Assembly: GCF_907164915.1 (NCBI RefSeq)
Contig: NC_061867.1
Span: 46,658,242 to 46,722,241, forward strand
Source: Impatiens glandulifera
Lineage: Eukaryota; Streptophyta; Magnoliopsida; Ericales; Balsaminaceae
Reading direction: 5' to 3'
DNA length: 64,000 nt
Each line of letters begins with the position of its first letter. The stretch's first letter is position 1. A model generated the notes under the pieces. It had not been told where the DNA came from, did not search any database, and worked only from the letters and a program-made list of their open reading frames with translations. Below are positions 27,274 to 39,370 of this stretch, in pieces. The position numbers and the translations under genes are program-made.

Positions 27274-28000
27274 TGTATATACATAATGATGCTTAATTTT
27301 TAAAGTGTTCCGTTTGTCGGGTCAAAAACTGTGGTTAATTTGGATATATATGTGAGAGTAAATGAACACTTGGGTCGGATTGTGGGTTGACTCGCCCATA
27401 AACATAAAACGGTTAAAAATAAAATAAAAAATATTATATGTATTTTTTGAACTTGCAAACTAACAAAAACAAACACAACTCTTTAACCAACTAGGTTAAT
27501 AACACTTTATATTTTAAATTCAACAACAAATTAGATGAACGCGAAATATTTTAACAATATAAGTTTAACTTTTTAACTAACTAATGTATATATATAATGA
27601 TGCTTAACTTTTAAAGTGTAATTGAGATGTGGTTTGTCGATGGATAATATGACGGTATCAATTGAAAATAGTTAAAATAATATGAATCAAATATTTGATT
27701 GACAAAATGTGAGGTCACGATGTTAAATATTACAAAATATGAATCAAATATTTGATTAACCAAAGTGAAAGTGTAAGGTCACGAGATGAAAAGTTCATTC
27801 AAAAAATATATGTAATGAGATATGTGAGAAGATGAGTTGTTTTACCGAAGTGAATAAAATGTGGAATGAGAGCGTTCTATTTTTTATTTTAATATATTAT
27901 TCGTGATTTATTAAAAATTTTAAACATTGAATACATATTATTATTATTATTAAATTTATTTATATTTTTATCCGTGTGAATCGCACGAAAATCTTGATAG
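27274..28000 (+). mobile_element. non-autonomous Helitron (copy 2)
   Basis: Same family as 4832-5540: head TGTATATACATAATGATGC (first C mutated), the shared TGGTTAATTTGGATATATA and GGTCGGATTGTGGGTTGAC words and the tRNA-like stretch. A second partial head lies at 27576-27612. The tail has a hairpin CGTGTGAATCGCACG and ends in a mutated CTRR (ATAG) before T. The neprosin-upstream paralogue at 18130-18165 lacks it and supplies the empty site. Confidence 0.7.
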
Positions 28001-28144
28001 TAAATTTAATATACTATAATATATGTAGTTAATAAAAAATATCCTATAATATTTTCAATTCAATTATATACTTTTCATTCAAAGGTATCACAATATTCAT
28101 TTACAATGAATTCTTATTGCTAGACTCATTTCTAATGAGATGGG

Positions 28145-28235
28145 ATCAACTGCCTCACTAAGCTGTCCGTTTACTGTCTCATTTATCAAAAGTTTTGATA
28201 AATGAGAAAAATAAATAAATTATATTATTACATTT
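28145..28235. repeat. end fragment of the 43940-44738 MITE family
   Basis: GGGATCAACTGCCTCACTAAG and TACTGTCTCATTTATCAAAA resemble the left end at 43940-43990. No matching right end was found here. Confidence 0.4.
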
Positions 28236-28700
28236 ATTTTTATTAATTTATCAGTTCTCTCTTTCTCTACTTTTCTACGGCTTTTTCCTACCGCCCGACT
28301 TTAGATCCAAAGCTGCTGTTTCGTCCACCGATCGCCGTCGCCATCTACGACAACCGTCCACAGTTCACCGAACGCTCAATCATCTAGCGACTGTCGACTA
28401 CTCATCCATTGTTACATTCTTCTCCAATTTGCTTCTTATTTCATTCGAATAACCTTTTCAAGTTAAGGTTCGTCTTAAATTTGTTTCCTTCCTTGTTACA
28501 TTCATTCAACGAAAGTTGATTTATTAGTAATATAGGTTTGAAAATATTTTTCTTAGCTTGACTTCACATTAAATTAGAGTTTATATTAGGGAAAGTAGAG
28601 AGTGAACATTATAAATTTGATATGAATCATTTGTTATTGTAATTTAATATGAAAGTGAAACTTTAAATTAAATGCCATTTTGATTCAAAAGGGCCTATCC
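28236..28700. other. leader-like region before gene fragments
   Basis: 28255-28480 is CT-rich with GATCGCCGTCGCCATCTACG and looks like a plant 5' leader. It precedes the LRR and FAR1 fragments but has no ORF. Confidence 0.3.
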
Positions 28701-28707
28701 TAAACAT

Positions 28708-28809
28708 GAGATGGGAAAATTTGTCAATTTGAAAGAACTGAATCTTTGGCGCAATGGCCTCACTGAACCTATTCCAAATGATATTATAAAGAATTTCTCC
28801 TCAATTTGA
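28708..28809 (+). pseudogene. leucine-rich-repeat fragment
   Basis: Thirty-three codons read EMGKFVNLKELNLWRNGLTE then PIPNDIIKNFSSI and stop. This matches the plant extracellular LRR consensus (LxxLxLxxNxLxxxIPxxI). There is no continuation on either side, so it is a captured or residual piece of an LRR receptor-like gene. Confidence 0.6.
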
Positions 28810-29050
28810 TATGAAGTTTGGTTATTTAATTTGATATGAATATTTTCTTACTGTAATTTGATAATTAAGTGAAATTTGGAATTAAATGCTAAATGGACAG
28901 TCTATTAAATGCTTAATTTGACTTACCATTTCATACCATTTTGTTGTTATTATTGTTGTTTTGTTTAACTATCTCTTTAATTAATTGTCTCTATATATAC
29001 ACACATTTCACAACAAATTGTTGATTTATTTTTAGGATCAATATAAAACA

Positions 29051-29530
29051 ATGGAAGGTGAATATATAACTTGTCAATTAATTTTTGAAACAAATGAAGA
29101 TTATCGAGAAGATTTGGGGAATACTGATTTATTTATTATAGAGGATGAACCACATATTGGCTTGGAATTTGAGACTGAAGAAGCTGCCTACCAATTTTAT
29201 TTGTCGTATGCTAAAAGGGTTGGGTTTGTCATAAGAAGATATAAAAGTCACATCGATAAATGTGGTGAAATATTGGATAAAATTTTCTGCTGTTCTACTC
29301 AAGGTAAAAAGGGAAAAAGATAAACGACGAGAGTTTAATGTGAAAAATAGTCGTCCTGAAACAAGACTTGGTTGTGAGGCTAAAATTAAGATTTATAGTC
29401 AAAGAAATGGCAAGTTTAGTGTGATTCAATTTGTAAAGAATCATAATCATTACCTTTCTAGTCCAAATAAAACGCACATCCATAGATGTCATAAAAATAT
29501 ATCTTCTAGGTCGTTAGAAAGATATATGAA
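29051..29530 (+). pseudogene. FAR1-related (FRS) N-terminal fragment, frameshifted
   Basis: The ATG at 29051 opens 90 codons with the FAR1 DNA-binding domain start (GLEFETEEAAYQFYLSYAKR then VGFVIRRYKS). One indel near 29305-29320 moves the match to the frame of 29262-29573 (RPETRLGCEAKIKIY, FSVIQFVKNHNHYL). This restores the WRKY-GCM1 zinc-finger spacing with C, C, H, H. The MULE-like transposase and SWIM domains of FHY3/FAR1 proteins are absent. FAR1 proteins descend from MULE transposases, so a MULE relic is an alternative. It is broken as it stands. Confidence 0.7.
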
Positions 29531-29573
29531 ATATGTCCATTTTTTTCCCTTTTTCGGGATTTTTTTAAAATAA

Positions 29574-30147
29574 AATAACGATAATTCCTTTATTCCCCCC
29601 AAAAAACTATTAAAACCAAAATTGTTTATAAATCTGCTGCAGTAGGTACATTTTGAACTTCCCGACCCATTCCAACATAGCACCCTAGCACCCATCATAA
29701 AATTGTCAATGAAATCTTTACTATTTATGACCCTTGCATATGACTTATTAACCTTCATGCAATTTAGAGTTTAGAGTTTTTGTAAATTCTTTAAGCTTAA
29801 ACAATGCGAATTAACATGCAAGCAGATGCTTCCTGTTTTACAAAAACAAATTACTACAGGAACTTGACTGCTCTTAGTGCAGTAACTCAAATGAAGTCAC
29901 TTCACTTGCGCAATTTTCGTGTAAATTCACCTGGTTAATTAGAGGAATTTTTCAGCTAGATTTACATTACCTCAAAGTACTAGTTCTAAAGTTAGAACAT
30001 TCTTAAACTCTTCCATAAAATGCAGGTCTCTCATAAATTCACAAACATGACTAGTTAAACTCACTACAGGACATATCCAACCTCTTAAAGATAATAAGAA
30101 TGGTTAGAAATTTTGTCTTGAATAACATAAAATATATATACATATGA
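29574..30147. other. non-coding, unassigned
   Basis: No gene recognised. Confidence 0.35.
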
Positions 30148-30940
30148 TGTTACAAATAAATAAAATAAAATGAAATTAAATATACGAAGAACGAAATCAC
30201 CGATTGAGATGTTGATTTGAGGCATGTGCTTAACACATTTCCCTTAAAACAGTTTTATCGTCTCCCGTTTGTGTTGTAACTTATTGCAGATGACTGTCTC
30301 CCAGGGTACAACGAATCTAGTAGTGATTCTGCACTGAAATCACTACGCATCGAACTTGATCAATGTACCTGAACTATCAGCGGATTTCAACGAAAAATAT
30401 CGAGCAAAAACTAGAATAACACTCACAAAACAAGAACAGGGCTTTTGGAATTCTAGTGTGAAAAAATATAAGAGGATGAAGTGTTTTTGTACCTGAGATG
30501 ATGTGGGATAGAATGTCTATTTACATTGTTGAAATAATAAACTTATAATTAAATCATCAATTGATCCAACGGTTGACATTACTTGCCTCTTCATTTTCCT
30601 TAATATTTCTTCTCAATGAAGGGTAATTGCTTCCTAAAATTAATTAAGACATTTATTTTGCAATATTCACGTTACATGGTTTTTTTAATTGTTAATAATA
30701 ATATTGTATTATCAAACAATTAATAGTAATAAACTCATGTAAGTTACACTAGAGATTAACAACATTTTGTTAATTGGTTATCAAAACATTTTAAATTAAT
30801 TAATTCAAATTATACATTTGGATCAAATTTCATCCTTTAATTCACGTTTGAATTTCATGTGAATTTGATTTAATTTTATTAACCACATTCTAATTTCCAT
30901 TCATTAATGGAATTTATATAATTAGTTTAAAATTTTAACA
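30148..30940 (-). mobile_element. LTR of an otherwise non-coding retrotransposon
   Basis: The 793-bp block starts TGTTAC and ends TTTTAACA. The minus strand immediately right of it reads ATTAATGTGGGTGAT, a polypurine-tract-like sequence, as at the copia LTR at 10217-10586. This is therefore probably a 3' LTR of a minus-strand element. No protein domain follows at 30941-33100, as in LARD-type elements or a badly decayed copy. Confidence 0.5.
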
Positions 30941-33106
30941 ATCACCCACATTAATGGAAATTGAAATATTAACCCAGTGAAAGGTTCAATAGTTGAATTA
31001 TACATAGGATAGGTTGGTGTAACCCTTTGAACATTCCCTTATGAAAGTATTTAATTTTACTAGCGATTAGTAGACTCGATGTCCTTGAACTATTCTACCA
31101 TTTCTATAAACAATTACACACTTTCACATAGAATTCTCTCTAATACATGTCAATCTCTCATGGTTGTGTCCGTTTTAACCATGGAACACGCGTCTGGTTT
31201 TGTGAGAGGGTCTAGAATTGAGCCGTGCAATTCCTTCGAAGCGACCCCACTTCTCCCTCACATAGGTGATCTCTTTGCTCACAAAAAATCATTAAAAGTG
31301 ATATGTTTATCCTCGTCAAAATATATAATGTTTCGTTATAGGATTAATTCTTAACAATAACTTTCTAAATCAGTATAATTAGGTTGTCCCATTGAACCTA
31401 GTTCTTGAGATCTCCAGTCTGCATAAGTTTGGTTTTCTTTCATACCAACTTATAGTAGGCTAATGTCTCAAAAGACTTCAAACTAACTCTCTATTCAATA
31501 ATTTGATTAATGGATCCATAATGTTATCTTTGACTAACATAGTCAAATGTGATAACTCTATTAGAGAATATAGTTTAATGATATTATGTCTAAGACATTT
31601 ATGTCTAGACTTGTCATAGACTCTAAGATTATCCAATTTTCAAATTATTATCACAATAATTAGAAATATCTGTTGGTACATTCTTAGATAATCTTAGAAT
31701 ATCGTCTAATAAGAAGCATAATCAATTGTTAATGCTTACCATTTAAACATTTTTTTATGAAAATATTTTTACTTGGCTAATTAATAGACAAAATGTCTTT
31801 GAACTATTCTGCATTCATGTAACGATTATATATTTTGCATAAAAATATTTTATTTTTCAACATAAGTCAAAATTATAGATTATAATGTTAATCTATCAAT
31901 CATAATTTTCTTAGAAGATTTTCATACGTAGATTGCACTTTCAAGTTTAAACATATTCACTTGTAAACGTAAAGTTTTTCATTTAATAATACCAATATAT
32001 TATTTGATAACAACATGATATTTCGTGTAGTGCAATTCACATCCTTAATGGATTTATTTATTTTTCGTAATTTTCAACGATAAAATATCGTACAAAAGAC
32101 ACGTAATGAAACAATTTTTACGGTCTTCATGATATATATAATTGTCACATCCACTTTTTAATAAAAATATGATCAAATTTTCATATCATTATTATAAAAT
32201 TTGTTATAAGTCATATCAAGACTTTATAAACTTTTCTTTTCATTTATTTTATAAAATCCTTTTGAAAACATTGGTTCTTCAAATTTTTATGAAATTAATG
32301 TTAAAATATGACATGTTTCTTGATTTCAAAATCCTCAAATTTAAAATATTGATTTGAGCACTAACTCAACAAATACAAACAAGACATTTTCTTATTATTT
32401 TACTTCTTTTTATAAAGTTGCGCAACCTTATATTTTGTAGAAAACATATTTCTTTAACAATAAATTATCTTTTATTTATCATAATATACACAATTATTTT
32501 GGTGTTATTATTAATAAAAATATTTGCCCCACATTCGCGTTAGTAGTACCATTTTTTAAATCACACACATTTATATGATTTAAATAAATGATTTTCTAAT
32601 CAAAAAATTGTCACACAATCTTTTACAAATTTCTTTTGTTATACTTATCCTATAATGAATAAGATAACTACATTATAAATATTTAATTGAATAAAACATA
32701 ATTTCTATACAAGAGATTATAATGTTTATTCATATATAAATCATTGTTCACATAATCTCTACATAAGAAATTAAAAATATTTAATCAATTAAAATATTTA
32801 TTTCAACACTTAATTTCAATAAAAAAAATTATGATATTTAATCAAATAAATATTCACCATATCACATGATTTATAAAAAGACATAATAATGTTTCAAGCA
32901 TTTTTAACCGAAGTCGCTTAAACATTTATTTTTGGTTGCAAATTTGCAATCCCATAATATCAGCACGTTTACGCAGCTGATCCGTACTGATCTAATGTAC
33001 CTTTGAAAGAATTGGAAAAAATGGTTAGTGTGATAAACAATCATATAAAAAAGAAATAATAAACACACAAAAAGGAGTTGGTTTAAAAAAAATATATCGT
33101 TTTGAG
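30941..33106. other. non-coding interior of the LTR element and AT-rich DNA
   Basis: No gene recognised. 30941-31450 is less AT-rich and probably element interior. The partner LTR was not found in the window. Confidence 0.35.
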
Positions 33107-33917
33107 TAGGGATGACAATGGGTACCCGTATGCCCGATACATGTGGGTACCCAATAGTCAAATTTGGGTATTTTAAATCGTATTTGAGTTCGGGGTCAGG
33201 GATGGAGGGGGAGAATGTACTCGGTCAGGTACGGGATCGGAGATGAGAATTGTGCGAAACCCAATACCCGATACCCGATTTATTAATATTAAAAGTATAT
33301 ATATATATATTTTATTAAAACTTAATATGATTTTTCAAATTCTTCATTATTACAAATATCTCATAATACATCGTTTAAGTTAGTCTTATCCACACTTCAC
33401 TAAAAATATCATCATAAATACACTTCACTCCATCTTTAAATTTTTTATATTACCAAGAACATATTTTCTCTTTAACTTATTTTAATATCAAAATATTACA
33501 TCCTTTAATTATTCATAATATTTAATCTTTTAATTTATTTTCAACTTTCATTTCATTTTATTTTATTTTATTTTATTTTTCATTTTATTTTATTTTCTCA
33601 ATATCTACCAAATAAGTGCGTAGGTAGATAATGTATTTAGTTGTAATTTTAATATTTTGATATTACTAATTTTAAAATTATTTATATTTTTTTTCTTCTT
33701 CAAACTTTATAATCTTATAATTAATTTTTTAGTCGGGTAATAGGGTACCCGTCGGGGATCGGATACCCGACGAATCGGAGATCATGATAGAAGTAAAGAT
33801 ACCCGTCGGATTTGGGTTCAAAATAGGGTAGTAAAATCGAAATCGGGTTCAGGTATAGATACTTCACTACCCGACGGATAAGATACCCGACGGGTAAGAT
33901 ACCCGTTGCCATCTATA
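33107..33917. mobile_element. hAT-type MITE with 8-bp target duplication
   Basis: Left end TAGGGATGACAATGGGTACC, right end the imperfect inverse (ACCCGTTGCCATCTATA). Flanking octamers are GTTTTGAG (33099-33106) and GTTTTGAA (33918-33925). Subterminal GATACCCGACGGGTA palindromes occur at both ends. The interior is AT-rich and non-coding. Confidence 0.75.
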
Positions 33918-34752
33918 GTTTTGAATATTTGATATAGTAACTTTTGTTAAATTATTTATATAAAAGAAAACCTAAGTAATAAGAAAATAGTTGAAAGTTA
34001 ATTGATAAAAATAATTAAAAGATTAACTATAATATAATAAATTAAAATTTAATAATTAGTGTATCATTGTTTTTTTATTTAAATTGTGATGATTTGTTAT
34101 TTGAATAAGAAAAATAAGATGTGAATAATTTATTAAAATATTTATAAATATTAAAGAAAATGATATTTAAAATTTAAATAGTTTGTAAATATATGATTAA
34201 ATATTTTTAATTTAAATAAAATATTTTGTTAATGTTGAAAAAATATATATACATATTATAAATAAATGGTTTTATTAAAATACAAAAGAGAATAGAGATC
34301 AAATATTAGACATAAACATAATTAAATGGTAAATAAAATTTATTAGGTGAGAGATTAAATAAATAAAATTTCAATTTTTAATAATATATATATATTAATT
34401 AATTATATAAATATATACTTATAAATAAGCCAATTATACAAATATATAGTCTAAATTAAATATTTTTCCTAAAAACAAATAATAGAATAAGGACAAAATG
34501 TTATATATACATAATTTTGAATTATTTATTAATTTCCTATTCTCATTGTTGTTATTTAATTTTTTATACCATTCTAAATTTTGTTTTTAATATATATCAT
34601 TTTAGCATTATATTTAATTTCCTTAGATAGAACATTTAAATGAATTAATGAAATTTTTATTTAGTATATAAATGGTAATATATTTAGTTTATGTATTATA
34701 ATTTAATTATTTTAATTAATAATTACAATAGATAAAAAAACATTTAAATTTA

Positions 34753-34799
<47 letters not shown>

Positions 34800-35453
34800 A
34801 AGATGGAGAATTTAATTGTCTAAGTTAATATAAATATATATATTTATTATTGTTTTTCATCATTTTTATTTTATCCTTTTTTTAACAGTGTTACTTAAAA
34901 GTTGGTTATTTACAATCTAACTATTTAGTATATTTTCATTAACTCTTCATAGTTAGTAGTTAGTATCGAGAATGTTAAATATTATATTATCATAATAATT
35001 ATCTTTTGCTATATTTTCATAACAATATTCAGATGATATAAATATTTTGTTAATATTTTTTATAATAAATTTATCATCTAGAATTACTATATATTTGTTT
35101 ATTCTTTTATTAAGAGAAGTTTGGAGAGCATGCATTTTGATAACATTTCTAATGTTACTGGATTTTTTTGTAATTCTTTGTTCATAAATAATTAAAAGTT
35201 TTGTACTTCTTACAAAATAAAATATATGAAACATTCATTTATATCATTCAAAACATTTTAAGAAAATAAAATAAACAATTGACCAACATAAATAAAAGTT
35301 ACCAATAATTTTAAATCTTAAACAAACAGAAGATGAAACTACCATCCTCTTTGTCGACCAAACCAATCCTTTAAAATGAAATAATATGAGCATAACATAT
35401 TTGGACACACCAACCAAAAATAAAGGTAAGACATGAAACTACAATTTTGTCGC
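33918..35453. other. AT-rich intergenic DNA
   Basis: No gene recognised. 34490-34740 is related to the repeat units at 38340-38560 and 39115-39360. A (TA)n tract lies at 34754-34797. Confidence 0.45.
34754..34797. repeat. (TA)n microsatellite
   Basis: Uninterrupted TA run of about 44 bp. Confidence 0.95.
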
Positions 35454-36148
35454 CTATTTTATATGAATAATTTCCATTGCCAAAGTAAGTGCTCCCACCC
35501 ATAGCTTATTGAGGGCCCATTGCACTTGGACCACCAAAATTAAGACCTCGGACACCCATAACACCTTGAGTGCTTTGATTTCCCATGGCTCCGACTTGGA
35601 TGATGTTACCATTGAAAATACTTTCACCACCATTATAGGAGCTAGTACAAGCAAAATATTAGAAACTTCATATAACTTTTGGTCTATAAGGGCCTTCATA
35701 TTCTCCAATGATCCTTTCATCATCTCCACTTGTTGATATGACATATTCTAATGGGTCTCTCCCACCTCCTTTGTTCCCGCCCAGCATGTAAGGCTTGAGC
35801 AATTACCTTTTCACGTTGTTTTTCAATCTCCAACTGCTCTTGAATATGCATGATTTGATTATTCATTGCATTAATGTTGGACATCTGTTGATCCTCCACT
35901 AGTTGCGAAGAAGATGAGTCATGAGCACCTAAAAATCGATTTATAATCTCATCTACAGACCCAAAAGTAAATACTTTCTTTCCCGGGGAGAAGACCATGG
36001 TTAACATCTGGATCCCACAAAGAGTCGTCAGTTCACTGCACTTTTTGAACACTCCAATTCTTCTCTTCGAAAAAGTCACCGGAAAGTTACTCTTATTCTG
36101 TATTTTGGTCGTTGTGATTCTTTGACGCCCTTTACTTATTCTTCGCAT
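35454..36148 (-). CDS. type I (M-alpha-like) MADS-box gene with a C-terminal frameshift
   Basis: An intronless 142-codon frame from 36148 to 35720 encodes a complete type I MADS domain (FPVTFSKRRIGVFKKCSELT, VFSPGKKVFTFGSVDEIINR) followed by RFLG and a Gln/Glu-rich coiled segment, as in AGL62-like proteins. The family usually continues with a W-E-P motif and a Leu/Lys-rich C-terminus. Here WERPI is reached, then the match moves to another frame (35744-35454, starting MSYQQVEMMKGSLENMKALI). One indel near 35745-35755 has therefore truncated the protein. The DNA-binding and dimerisation part is intact. AGL62-type proteins act in endosperm and gametophyte development. Status is uncertain: truncated gene or young pseudogene. 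Confidence 0.75.
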
Positions 36149-36235
36149 AACTAGTTACAAATTCTAACAAGTGAGATGGATTATGCAAGAATGAGAGGTA
36201 AAATTTGTAGATGCTTGAACTAAATGGAGTCTATC

Positions 36236-36245
36236 TATTTATATA
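36236..36245 (-). promoter_or_regulatory. TATA box of the MADS gene
   Basis: The minus strand reads TATATAAATA about 90 nt upstream of the ATG, well placed for a TATA box. Confidence 0.5.
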
Positions 36246-36499
36246 TTTAAGTATTGAAGATTGACAGCTCTATATTTTGTGTGAAATACTTTTCATCAAA
36301 TTTTATATACTATCATGGAAAAAAATCATATGGCAAATTATATTTTATTTATTCTTAATTACTAAATTTATGCATGAATTAGATTTTTTACTTTAATTGC
36401 AGATATTTTACTTTATATAGCTTTTTATTTATTATACATTAATGAAAATTTTAATAATAATGCTTCCACCATTTGTTAAAAAATTAAATATTAATGGAG

Positions 36500-39370
36500 T
36501 TACCTAAAAAAGAATTGGTTGTATTCAACATGTAACTTGAACATAAGTATCTATTTGTTTTACATTTTACTTGTTCTTAAGTTCGATTTTAATAATATAA
36601 CAATTATCTTTCTTGTAACTTTTTTTTCACCCAACAACAAAATTCAAATACAACAAATATTTTTGTATAAATACGACAAATATTTTTGTATAAATTTATT
36701 ATCGGGAGCTATTTTATAATTTATTAATTTTGTTGCATTATTTTAGTTTATACATTTTCTTGTTTATTTAAATAAATGTGTTTATAAAAAAGTTTTTTCA
36801 ATATTTCACATCATCGATTTGCTTGTTAATAAAATGTGTATTTTATTTTAAAAATAATGATAACTGTTTTTATTAGTCATCTATAGCTTTAATAAAATAT
36901 TAATAATGTTACCTAAGAGATTTATTTGTAAGAAAAACTGCTATTTTTAAAAGGGAGCACTAATCTAAAGGAAGTTAACAGACTTATTTTTAAAACTACC
37001 CACCCCTAAACTACCAGCTTTAAAAATCTAACATATGTTTTTTTTTTGTTGCAATCCTACAACATAGAAGGAATAGGTAAAGGAACTGCATAAACATTTT
37101 AAATTTAAAACGGATTAGTCGACCGGTTTACGAATCTATTCTAACTAGCAACAAATTAAGTTTTCGTTCTTCCTAATTTATGAACTTAAAGACAAGTTCT
37201 GAACGCGCATAACATCATCTTCAACTAACCTCCACCGACCTTATCTCCATAGAGTCCGAATATTTATTTGTTTTACTTAGTTGTTTAGTTACCAATTATT
37301 TTTATTTGTTAAGTTGATTATAATAATATACCAATTATCTTTGTTCTAAATTATTCCACTGACCGATATATTTACTTTATATATACGAGCAAGATTAAAG
37401 TACAATAAATATTTTTGTATAAATATAACAATATTTAAATATGACAAATATTTTTGTATAATTTATTATACGGGAAATAATTCATAGTTTACTAGCTTTG
37501 TTGCATTATTTTATTTTATGTATTTGTCTTGTTTATTTAAAAAGATGTACCTAATTCTTTTTTTCTATTTTCATATCATTTATTTTATTTATTAACAAAG
37601 TGTTTATTTTATTTTAAAAATAATGATAAATGTTTTTATTAGTCATCTATCACTTATAAACAAGCTTTAATAAAATATTAACAGTGTTACCTCAAAGATT
37701 TAATTGTATGTAACATACAATTTAATTGTATATTTTTTTTACTTTTGCTTAATTATTAAGTTGATTATAATAATATACCAATTATCTTTCTTCTAATTTT
37801 TTCGTCTATGAGAATATAAACATATTTTTGTATATATAGGACAAAATTTAAATACGAAAAATAATTTTGTATAACTTATAATGCGGGAGATACTTTATAA
37901 CTTACTAACTTTGTTGCATTATTATTTTAGTTAATGTATTTGTCTTGTTTATTTAAAGAGATGTACATATACATTTTTATTTTCAATTTTTCATAACATT
38001 TTTTATTTATTAATAAAGTGTTTATTATACTTTAAAAAATAATGTTAAATGTTTAATTAATCATCCATCACTCCTATAAATACAACAAGATTTCAAATAC
38101 GAAAAATATTTTTGTATTTATTATCTGGAGATATTTTATATAATTTTACTGATTATGTTGTATTATTTCAGTTTATGCATTTTTCTTATTTATTTAAAGA
38201 AATATACTTATAAGAAATTCAATTATTCACATTATTTATATTTTTATAATAAAATTTTTAATTAAAAAATAATAATAAATGTTTTAATTAGTCATCTATC
38301 ACTTATAAACAAACCTTCAATGAAATCTTCATTTCTTATAAGAAAAGATATTTGTGTAATATATTAATAAAATGTCATATTTACCTATTGATTTATTTAT
38401 TATTGTCATTGTTATTATTAAATTTTGTATATTAATATATATCATTAATTTTAGTATTATAATTCATATACTTGATTAGAACATTTACAAAAATTAATAA
38501 GATTTTGATTTAGCATATAAAAATTGATAAATATATTTTATTTATTGTTAAATTCTTTACACTGCAAAATTCTTTATTTATATAACTTTTATATTATTAT
38601 ACATTAATGAAAATCTTATCAATATTGTTTCCACCATTTATGTTAAAAGAAAAATATCAGTAGTGTTGTACTTAAAAGTTTATTTGTATGCCACATACAA
38701 CTGGAGTATGAATATATATTTGTTTACATTCACTTAGTTATTAAATTAAATTATAATAATATAATTATTATATTTCTTTAAGCTATTTTTCTCGATAAAA
38801 ATATTTAAATGTTTAAATATTTTGTATAAAATTATTATCGAGAACTACTTTATAAGTTACAAAATTTAAAAATGCGGCTTTACTAAATTTGTTGCATTAT
38901 TTTAATTTATGCACTTTTTCTTGTTTGTTTAAAGAATTGTTTCAAGATAAAACTTTTTGATATTTTTTATATCATTTATTTTTTATTAATAAAATGTGTA
39001 TGTTGATAAAAAAAAAATTATGTTAATTGTTTTAATTAGTATCTATATATCACTCTTATAAATAAGCTTTCAATAAAACCTTCATTTATTACAAGAAGAT
39101 GTCTGTAATATAATGACAAAATGTCATATTTACCCCTGAATTATTTATTTATTTAATATTCCCATTGTTATTATTTAATTTTTTATATCATTATTTAAAT
39201 TTTATTTATTAATATATATCATTTTAGTATTATATTTAATATACATGATTAGAATATTTACAAAAATTAATGAGATTTTTCTTTTAGCATATAAAAATAA
39301 AAATTGATTATAAATATATTTTATTTATTGTTCAAATTTGAATGTAATTTAATTAGTTTAATTATTATTT
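36500..39370. repeat. decayed tandem repeat block (about five units, 0.3-0.75 kb)
   Basis: The segment with CAAATATTTTTGTATAA, TTTGTTGCATTATTTTAGTTT and TTCTTGTTTATTTAAA recurs near 36650, 37440, 37850, 38105 and 38860. Later words such as TTAGTCATCTATCACTTATAA recur in the same order. A further block (AATGTCATATTTACC through AGCATATAAAAATTGAT) is present at 38370-38540 and 39118-39320. Units share 70-85% identity by eye. There is no coding capacity. Confidence 0.65.

Larger units (their letters stand above)
26830..28130. repeat. decayed duplicate of the neprosin locus
   Basis: 26830-26990 matches 13280-13470 (gene 3' end and downstream). After a jump, 27010-27273 and 28001-28130 match about 16980-18235, upstream of the gene (for example the shared CTTTCATTCAAAGGTAT and TTGCTAGACTCATTTC). 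The gene body between is deleted, and the match is split by a Helitron. Confidence 0.7.

Noticed and set aside
31079..31354. 91-codon plus-strand ORF
   Set aside because: No recognisable domain. It lies just inside the LTR at 30148-30940, in presumed non-coding interior.
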